Shown: one piece after another, positions 56,445-64,000 of the stretch | Numbering within the stretch: the stretch's first letter is position 1 | Layout: the number at the start of each line of letters is the position of its first letter | NCBI GenBank assembly: GCA_021234155.1 | Contig: JAJEKV010000079.1 | Location: forward strand, 737,395 to 801,394 | Length of the DNA stretch: 64,000 nucleotides | Direction of reading: 5' to 3' | From: Isoetes taiwanensis | Lineage: Eukaryota > Streptophyta > Lycopodiopsida > Isoetales > Isoetaceae | Translations under genes and position numbers: made by a program | The notes under the pieces: generated by a model | The model's input: the letters and a program-made list of their open reading frames with translations, nothing else | Database searches by the model: none | What the model was told of the DNA's origin: nothing

Positions 56445-57378
56445 ATACAGAGAAGAACGGGGAAGGGGAGACTGAAGGAAAGGATGGAGAAGGAGAAAAA
56501 ACTGGGAAAGATGGACATGGAGACAATACAAGGGGCAATGGGCAGGGGCAAAACGAGGAGGGTCAAGATGGGCAGGATCCGAACCAAGAGGGTCGGGATG
56601 GAGGCAGAGTCGAGGGGAGGAGAATCGGGCAGAGGAGAAGGATGAGGAGAATGGAGAGGATCAAAATGAGGAGAATTGGGAGGAGGAGGATGAAGAGAAT
56701 GGGGAGGAGAATGGGGAGAAAAGGAAGGAGAATTGGGAAGAGCAGAAGATGGCACAGGACAATGTCAGGGACCAGAGGATCTTAGCTCAAGATCAGATTA
56801 AGAGTTGTAACTGATATTATTGCCTCTTACAGAGTAGTAAAAACCCTCGGAAGCAGAAATCTCTGGCTAATATTGAGCACATAGTGGTTGTGAAGAAGCG
56901 ACGGAGTCGAAAGGTCCCAAAGTATATGCTAAGAGTAGAGGAAGCAGAGTTGGAGGTAGTGGCATAAACCATTAAACTTGGTCATCCTAAAGACCAGGTA
57001 AATCCTAGGAGTCTAAAAGGGACCGCCAGAAAGGATGATCAGGGTAGGCCTTGTGTTTTTGGTATTATGGCCTTGAGAAAGATTAGACACTGGTAGGCCC
57101 GGGTCCAGAATCTTATTCCTAAGCTAGCATTTGCAAGATTAGTGAAGGAAACAATGCAGAATTTGTACTAGACACAAAGATTGTCGAGGGCAAGGCATCT
57201 GAATATGCCTCTAAGCTACTACCCCTTTCATGACGAGGTCATTAGAATCCAGGCCAAAGTCTTGGATATTTTGCAGCAAATAGCTGAAGCTACCATGATC
57301 ATTCTATTCAAGGACAGTGTAAAGTGCTGCCCTCATGCCAAAAAGATCACTGTGCAGAGACTGCCTTTGATCATGTAA
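56445..57378 (+). pseudogene. Divergent histone-H3-fold protein, decayed
   Basis: The frame from 56,833 to TAA at 57,378 has no indel and three internal stops (56,965 TAA, 57,094 TAG, 57,169 TAG). From 57,067 it follows histone H3: IMALRKIRHW (alpha-N), LIPKLAFARLVKETMQNL (alpha-1), IQAKVLDILQQIAEATMIIL (alpha-2), CPHAKKITV (loop 2). Loop 1 holds about 22 extra residues (RARHLNMPLSYYPFHDE), and the alpha-3 helix is cut short. An N-terminal tail rich in Lys/Arg (KNPRKQKSLAN, KKRRSRKVPK) precedes it, and an acidic/Gly-rich exon (56,445-56,806) after a good acceptor lies upstream. All three stops fit Gln codons changed by C to T. A longer loop 1 is known from centromeric H3, but canonical CENH3 signatures cannot be confirmed. 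Confidence 0.6.
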
Positions 57379-58719
57379 TACTTTTTTTCTGAATATAAAA
57401 ATTTTGTTCCACGTTTTCTATCTTATAAACTTTTTATGTTGTATATTTTGTAATCGTCTCGTTGGTGCGAATTGTGGCTTTCCATCTATCTATGCATGCA
57501 TTACTTTCACACCGTAACTATTGCAAAATTTCGTATTAGATTTGCACTGAATGCTTTAATATCGCATAGTAATAACTAATTAATTATTTTTGTTCTATTT
57601 AATATAATCATTGTACCAATCTACATATGAATCAGTACAATATACTCAATAATATCTCCAATAATTTATATGTATATACTATTAATAATTTTGGTGTGTG
57701 TACAAGTAGACATGCATCAAGTCACTGAACCATCGCCTTTGGCGTCCATCTACTTGGACAACACATTCTTATCCTGATCGGGATTCCATTACCTACAAGA
57801 TGAGCCATGATGGCCTCTATAGGTGTCACCGGCAAGATATAGCCCCCAAAGACTGGCTAATTGTTCTTGCTATCAATCCTGCCGCAATTATTCTAATCCC
57901 TTTGATGTTGTAATCCATCGTCTATAGAATCAAAAACATGATTTGTTTGTTCATGATTAAAAAAGATCTCAGGAGCACCTATTGACAATGAAGAGTAATA
58001 GTGCATGTAATCTTGTTATGCTGGATAATTGTACTAGTATAGTATTACGGTTATTTCACTTTCATTTGTGTCTCTTTTGCACTTGGATGCCCTATTAGTA
58101 AAGTTCACACAAAGATGAGTATTCGTGCTTCTATTTGATCATTTTGATTGTGTTTTGTGTATTTTGATAGTATATGTCTCATAGTTTAGTTCTTGTTTAA
58201 GGTCCATACTAGACTAATCTTGTACAGACTAGCTAGCTTATCCCACTGCCTTGTAGCAGCCAAAGTGGAGGATACATATAGGCTTTTAGATTCTACCATG
58301 TTAAGACAAAGTGGAGGACATGTATAGGCTTTTAACGATGAAACCATTATACATATCACAAGCTCTCAATACAAACATATTTGCCTTGCCTACATCTCAT
58401 GGACCTCCACTCCCTTGATCACTCAATAGCCATTGACTTGTGCCAAGCTTCTCTCCTTTTTTCCTCGCTAGGTTTTTTGTCTGAGCAACTTATCGAGTGT
58501 TGATTCACTCTGGTTCCATAATTTGTTGTCTCATTTGCACATGATCCTCATGTAAAACCATTGACACATCTGCTATAAAGAGTTCCCAATTGAACCTCTG
58601 TGTTAAGTGAACCGGAAGAATGCATTCTTTGCTTATTTATGGGATTGTATCAAATTGCCTTTACCCCATACTGTGAAAAAAAACTACGATCATTTTGATC
58701 ATCCTCAGCTGCCACAAGA
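57379..58719. other. No gene assigned
   Basis: AT-rich. A coding-like patch at 57,735-57,900 (ASIYLDNTFLS, RLANCSCYQSC in broken frames) cannot be named. CAAAGTGGAGGA(T/C)A(C)AT(G)TATAGGCTTTTA is duplicated at 58,260 and 58,308. Confidence 0.4.
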
Positions 58720-59310
58720 TCATGTAAGCTTCCCAAATACCAGATAAGTTCTCTTTTGCGGCTGGCAAAAACTCTTAGCCTTTGGACCACCCATACTGGG
58801 CTTTAGAGGAACTTTACCTGATACTTTTGGATCTTGAAGAATTTTGTAATGTCTTCCATGAAGTCCCTCGTTAGATAACACCTTTTCAAACTCATGCATG
58901 GCAGCTTCCCTAGAGCTTTGTGGTGATCTATTCCAAGCAAACATGATAGTCATGCAGACCATCTTGTCTACGATTACCAAGAAAGCATGAAGGATGCATA
59001 TGTGTACACTTTTTGAAGGAATTGGAAGAACTGACATTAAGCTAGCATCCTTCTCTTCTCTATTTGGTGACTCATCTTGGGCGCAGTCTAGGGTACTCTT
59101 GCCCAACCAATCTGGATCTTTTATCCCATAGAGACAATAAGGACAAGAGTGAGTCATCTTACCCGAACCATGCTTCATTCTGTACATGCACTTTATTGTC
59201 TTCCAATCTGCAGCAAGATGCCATTCAACCTCATACTCACCATATCCAGGAACTACAAGTTTTCTCCAATCCCGTGAGAGGCAATCATGGTCGAATGAAT
59301 ATTTGATCAA
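58720..59310 (-). pseudogene. Unidentified protein fragment, transposon-like
   Basis: The 196-codon minus frame contains EYEVEWHLAADWKTIKCMYR, the pair SCPYC in HGSGKMTHSCPYCLYGI, and LHAFLVIVDKMVCMTIMFAW. A pattern of L.AD.K.......G......CPYC is shared by a group of transposon-associated plant and animal proteins I remember only vaguely. The probable upstream part lies at 63,500-63,668, beyond the TIR element. It ends in a TAA/TAG-rich stretch at 58,720. Confidence 0.4.
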
Positions 59311-60302
59311 AAAACCATTTCAGTCTATTGTGATTTTTCTCTAGTATCCAAAATAAACCAATCCACTAAATGTCATCTTCAGACTGGACAAAAAATTTAT
59401 TGTCTTTACATTAGAGCGGATTTGGGGTCTGAAAATGGCCCATATCTTGGATGCCAGAATTCCACGTCATGTTTCTCGCGACCAATGATGTTTGCGCATT
59501 TTTTTCCAAAGTCAGTATTAGTTGGCAAGTAGAAAGAGGAGCAGGCTTACTTGGCATCCACATGGCGAAATTTCATAGGACATGTTTGTGCATTCATTGC
59601 AACCACATTAATGGCCTGCATTTTTCGAAAATCGTATCGCGGACCAAAATAATGGCTACTTTTCCCGCCTACTGTGCACATGCCCATATGCACCAACCAC
59701 CTTATCAAATTTTGGCACCAAGGTTTCCATTGTTCACATTAAGCGCCATCGTTGCATCCTCTCCGCCTTTCGCTCTTCATTTGGAATCCAAGTCTCCAAT
59801 AGTATCTGTGTTTTTATGGGCGAGCATAGAGTTAAGCAACAACGGCGACGATGTCGCGGACAAACAAACGTCACGTTACATGCCATGTTTTTACTACCCA
59901 AATTTTCATTCTGAAGTTTTCCTACTTTTCACTCTTCCCATTCATCGTATTGCTCCACGCCATTCATCTTACAATTCAACGACCGATCAGATCTCTAATT
60001 GCATCCATCATTGCTCCTAGTACTTCTACATTGCTTCAAGTAGCTCATCACTTACAAAATAATAAAGGCATGACGGTGGAAGGATATCTATCCATAGGCT
60101 TGTGGGTGAGAATGCTATCCTTAACAAAGGGTGACTATGGAGTTACATCGCCGGAGCGACATTCATACGCAATGAATAGGTAGAACTATAGGGTTCAAAA
60201 TAAATGCTATGGATAGTATATTGCAAAAAAAAAAAGGGAAGGGAGGGTGGGAAGGGATTTGAAGAGGAGGATATTTGCAAATTTGCACCCTCAATAATAC
60301 AT

Positions 60303-60370
60303 GGATCACACCATGCGAAAATGTATATGCACTTTGTAAATGTGTAGTGAGATTTCGCATCATGTGATCC
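60303..60370. repeat. 68-bp palindromic unit P1
   Basis: Starts GGATCACACCATGCGAAA and ends TTTCGCATCATGTGATCC; the arms pair over about 19 bp. Confidence 0.88.
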
Positions 60371-61073
60371 TTGCTTCCTTTTTCTTCCCTTTTCTTGATT
60401 TATATTCACTCACTGAATCAAATATTTTTCTTTGGGCTATATTTATCAGTTGTTGAGGATTTGAGACTAGGGAAAAGCATTACTAGCATCGTTGTTGTCT
60501 AACATATGGACATATAAGAGACATGCTTTTCCAAGATATACATTCAGGGCAATGGGCATCTAGTTTTACGTTGTAAAGTTGTGGGAGCCGAGCTTGAAAG
60601 TCGTCCCATGACCTCATTTAAGCGAATTGTGCAAGCCTCAAAGTTATGAGAATGGTGTCCTTGCAATGAAGAAATGTTTGATAAGATGTGCATCCAGGGT
60701 TGTTGAAAAAATGAGTTACAAGATATTTGCTCCATTAGAGGTGTTTACTAATGCCACGACACAAAAGCTCCAAAGACATATTGTATAAAATGTCACTTTC
60801 ATGAGCCTTTGGATCAGTTAACTCAAAGTGTCACATATGGAAACATTGTTAGGTTTGATAAAATAACATAAAAATCTTATTTAATAAAGCTTTGGTTGTT
60901 GGTAAAGTGTTGGCTTATTGATTAAGTGTTTGTATTTTGCTTTGGGACCCTCTTTGAAAAAGTTTAGTTCATAAAACATAATATAACTTGGAATGATACA
61001 TATTTTATATGCAAATGGGAGACTATTGATGAGGGACTTGGTGTTATTATCTATTGACAACAAACAAGAAAGT

Positions 61074-61141
61074 GGATCACACCATGCGAATTTAGTATAT
61101 TCCAACATTTTAGCTTATACAAAATTAAACTTGGTGTGATC
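61074..61141. repeat. 68-bp palindromic unit P2
   Basis: Starts GGATCACACCATGCGAATT and ends AACTTGGTGTGATCT. The right arm is more diverged. Confidence 0.85.
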
Positions 61142-61471
61142 TTTTTTGGAAAAAGATGACTTCCTATAGTAAAATTACTTTGATTATCTTTTAATAAAAG
61201 AAATATATGTGTCTTATTTGAAGTTAAGTGTGGATATGTGACGTGCTCATTTATTGATAAAGTGTTTGCTTTTTGAAAAGGGCTAATAACTTTATGTACT
61301 ACTAGAGTTGGTAAAGTATTTTAGATGCAAATAGGATGCTTGATGTGATCCTTCTTAAAAAAAGATATGCTCTTTGAAAAGGACTAATAACTTTATGCAC
61401 TTGGGGTGGTAAAGCATTAAATGAGAAGGGGTACTTGTGTTTAATTTTAATTTGACAACAAATAAGAAAGT

Positions 61472-61539
61472 GGATCACACGATGCGAATTTAGTGTGTTC
61501 CATTTTTGTTGTATATGTACTATTCGCTTGGTGTGATCC
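61472..61539. repeat. 68-bp palindromic unit P3
   Basis: Starts GGATCACACGATGCGAATT and ends ATTCGCTTGGTGTGATCC. Confidence 0.9.
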
Positions 61540-61664
61540 TTCTTGAAAAATATATGCTCTTTGAAAAGGGATAATGACTTATGTACTTAAGAGTGGTAAA
61601 GCATTTTAGATACAAATAGGAATGAGTACTTGTATAATTTTAATTTGACAACAAATAAGAAAGT

Positions 61665-61732
61665 GGATCACACCATGCGAATTTAGTGTGTCCCTTTTTT
61701 TTTGCATATGTATTATTCGCTTGGTGTGATCC
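61665..61732. repeat. 68-bp palindromic unit P4
   Basis: Starts GGATCACACCATGCGAATT and ends ATTCGCTTGGTGTGATCC. It shares its 20-bp left flank with P3. Confidence 0.9.
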
Positions 61733-61891
61733 ATCTTGAAAAAAAAATAGCTTTCAAGTAAAACGAAAGAAAGAAATATCTTATTTAAAGTGTAAAGTGT
61801 GAGTATATAAAGTGTTGATTTATTAAAATACTATTTGTTTACGCTAAGTTGTAAGTTCAATATTTGTGTTTCTATTTACTTTTTTACGCAA

Positions 61892-61959
61892 GGATCACAC
61901 CAGGCGAATTTCTTATATGCAATTACTTCTGCGCATGAAGATTTCGCATCATATGATCC
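61892..61959. repeat. 68-bp palindromic unit P5
   Basis: Starts GGATCACACCAGGCGAATT and ends TTTCGCATCATATGATCC. Confidence 0.88.
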
Positions 61960-63493
61960 TCTTTAAACAAGGATGGCTTTGACCTTCAATGTTCATAAAT
62001 TTTATGAATGTTTGCATATAAGAATGTCACATATCATATTTTCTTAAAAAATGGTCATCAAATGGATAACTAGTCAAAGAGTTCTTCTACTACTTGAAGA
62101 GTTTCAAGACTCATTTTTGCTATAATTTAAATAGCAATAGATTTTTAAAGGAATCTATTGTTAAAAGTAGTCAAAGACTTCTTGTATTAGAGGTATCTAA
62201 ACACAAACACCATAACCTTTGTACTTCAAGAATGTATAAACCCTTCGCATTGCAAAGTATAATGTCATTTATTAGCATCTTCACGAACATTTCCCCTTCC
62301 TTATCGGAAGCAGCTCATCTCAAGGAACTGTATTCGATTCCGAATGCCTTCATCCTCTCTCAATCTCTCACAATATCCTAGGAGGCCAGAGTTACCGTCA
62401 CCACAAAATCGGACTAAACTTGAAACGTCCTGAAATGATGGTTTCTTGCCAATCAACGGATCCAATGGATATAAACTGCCATCCGCCCAGATGTCGACAC
62501 TTTTTGAGCCTGCAAGACACAACACGTCGAGGTCTAAGTTCTTATTTTTTAGACCTCTTTTTTGCGATTGAAGACTGGAGCATATTCGTGAGAGTCGCCT
62601 CCACACATCATTTGGAGCTTCCATACTCGCGTGGATCGCCGCGGCGAAAATGAAGGTGTACAATTTGTATGCCCGGCAAAGACAATTCGGCTTGTGAGCC
62701 GAACGTCCGCATTACTAACCTCGTTTTTGAAATTTGCGTGCATATGGAAATCGAAAAGTCCATTCTCCTACAATCCATGCTTTTATACATTAAGCAAATT
62801 CAAATTTCGAATTGTAGGGCGGAAGCCCGTATTGGGATGAAGTAAAGATCCCGGTTAATCTTTGGGTTCACATGGACCCAACTCGCTGGCCGGGCTTTAA
62901 AACCCGTTGAACTTGGGCAAAAAGAAAAAAATTCACTCGTTTTGGAAAATCAGCCCTTGCAAGATCCAACTTATGTGTAGCTGATGCAAATATAATTTTT
63001 AATCGTCTTGACTCCACGAACTTCAGCCGAGAGCCTAAACTTCTCCATGTGAACCACCCATAAAGGCGCAAAAACAATGCCTCGAAATGAAAGTCCGATA
63101 CAAAGCTTCAACCTACACATTCAAATTTTGAAATGTGGAAGGGGAAGCTTGTATGGCCATGGCCTCTAAATGAAAATAAGCGCAAGAATCGGATGACCGC
63201 GCGCGGCTTGGTATCGACAAAACCAAGAGACACCGGCCATGAGTTGCCGCGATGCTATAATGCAAGTGGCTTTTTAGAAGCGCCCACATGTTGCATCAGC
63301 TTGTCCGACAACCAAATGAGAATTAAATACATATGGCGCCATGAATGCTAATCCCCTTATTCCTGAGAATATTCCAAGTAAATCTGTAATGATGAGATTT
63401 GGTATCCTAGTTGGCATGGGAAAAAAGGAGCGGAAATATGACGTGGAATGGCTGATAGAAGGCCATTTTGAGACCCCAAATCCGCCCTAATGT

Positions 63494-64000
63494 TTGAGAC
63501 TTCATCGATCCCTGTATTCATCAAAGCTCTACTCATTAGACTCGGTGAAATCCTCTCGTACTTCTCACCTTTCACCAATTCCAATTCATCCAACATCAAA
63601 ACAATTCTTAGTTTACCAGTGCACTCTTTTACCTTCATGTCATAGAATCGAACCAAAAGCTGAAGCATTCTACTTAAGTCTGTCCAGCAATTGTTATTTT
63701 CAATAAGACAAAAGTATCACCAAACCTTAACTTCTTCTTACCTTTAGTATAAGATGGTAATGTATCCAATACTGCTGGTCTGCTGATACATATCACCAAG
63801 AAGCTCTTGCACTTATGATCTACAACACTTTATGATAGTCATCCACGATAGTAAAATAGTTTTGGTAATGCCTTGTTGTTTAAGGCCATCCTTGCAGGCA
63901 TCTGAACAAGCAACACAAATCTGTCTACTTATTTCGACATTATCACATAGATTCTTGCATTGATTCTGAGGTTTGGCTTTTCCCCAATTCCTGCGGCAAT
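63494..64000 (-). pseudogene. Upstream part of the split unidentified coding sequence
   Basis: The minus frame 63,668-63,497 reads MLQLLVRFYDMKVKECTGKL then LMLDELELVKGEKYERISPS and ALMNTGIDEVSNI, directly abutting the TIR element. Further upstream to 64,000 only short patches (QKSQTSESMQESM-like) are seen. Together with 58,720-59,310 it may form one interrupted gene; this is inferred from strand and position only. Confidence 0.35.

Larger units (their letters stand above)
61271..61735. repeat. Tandem repeat block of about 100-190 bp units
   Basis: Three diverged units start GCT(T/C)TTTGAAAAGG(G/A)(C/A)TAATA at 61,268, 61,369 and 61,555 and continue with ACTTTATG-ACT and GGTAAAG(T/C)ATT. The last two include TTTGACAACAAATAAGAAAG directly before a palindromic unit. 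Confidence 0.75.
59408..63493. mobile_element. 4.1-kb TIR element without recognisable transposase
   Basis: The left end reads ACATTAGAGCGGATTTGGGG then TCTGAAAATGGCC; the right end inverted reads ACATTAGGGCGGATTTGGGG then TCTCAAAATGGCC. Similarity continues to ATTCCACGTCAT(G/A)TTTC, so each TIR is about 65 bp. Length and long TIRs fit a MULE-like element, but no clear target duplication was found. It lies between two pieces of a minus-strand coding sequence. The interior is AT-rich, with 68-bp palindromic units and about 190-bp tandem repeats. Confidence 0.75.

Noticed and set aside
56411-56755. Proline/serine-rich minus-strand frame
   Set aside because: It is the complement of the acidic/Gly/Arg-rich low-complexity exon on the plus strand.
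53641-57378. Alternative genetic code with TAA/TAG read as Gln
   Set aside because: The LAX gene ends with a normal TAG and the cycloisomerase gene with TGA, and the decayed elements nearby share the same C to T bias, so the standard code with mutation is simpler.

Overview
The window comes from a land-plant nuclear genome that is very rich in transposons. Two host genes identify it. One is an AUX1/LAX auxin-influx carrier with eight GT-AG exons. The other is cycloeucalenol cycloisomerase, an enzyme of the plant sterol pathway. A PLS-class pentatricopeptide (PPR) pseudogene and plant-type copia, gypsy, CACTA, MULE, hAT and LINE elements agree with this. Low GC, short introns in the two genes and dense nested repeats fit a large plant genome; the species cannot be told from the sequence.

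Layout. 1-7,870: a decayed CACTA transposon (minus strand) split by a complete copia element (2,007-7,032, TSD CCAAC, LTRs of about 605 bp). 7,870-12,530: a minus-strand gypsy element cut by a plus-strand gypsy fragment and by LINE 3' ends. 12,676-13,640: MULE transposase remnant. 14,802-15,659: non-autonomous hAT element with intact 19-bp TIRs and an 8-bp TSD. 17,636-21,978: cycloeucalenol cycloisomerase gene (+), recognisable in full but with five single-base frame breaks. 22,284-28,070: repeats, a TIR element, a PPR pseudogene hit by several insertions, and a poly(A)-tailed retroposed insertion with a 14-bp TSD. 28,340-31,270: Ulp1-like protease remnant and unknown exons. 31,640-37,440: a GGATCC-rich hairpin array into which a complete but broken copia element (32,773-37,327, TSD GATCC) inserted. 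38,518-40,844: intact LAX gene (-). 42,400-47,480: inverted repeats, U6 pseudogene, LINE tails, CT/CA microsatellites. 47,500-50,012: LINE with endonuclease, cut off inside the reverse transcriptase. 50,137-50,785: three well-phased 5' exons of an unidentified gene that run into a satellite. 50,786-53,275: two arrays of a roughly 21-bp satellite in opposite orientation. 53,640-57,380: decayed multi-exon coding remnants, a TRIM element, and a divergent histone-H3-fold reading frame. 58,720-64,000: an unknown minus-strand coding sequence split by a 4.1-kb TIR element that carries five palindromic units of exactly 68 bp.

Only the auxin carrier looks fully functional. The cyclase-like gene is either a recent pseudogene or has consensus indel errors. 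The strongest candidates for something undescribed are the H3-like frame with a long loop-1 insertion, the 68-bp palindrome family, and the inverted satellite pair.
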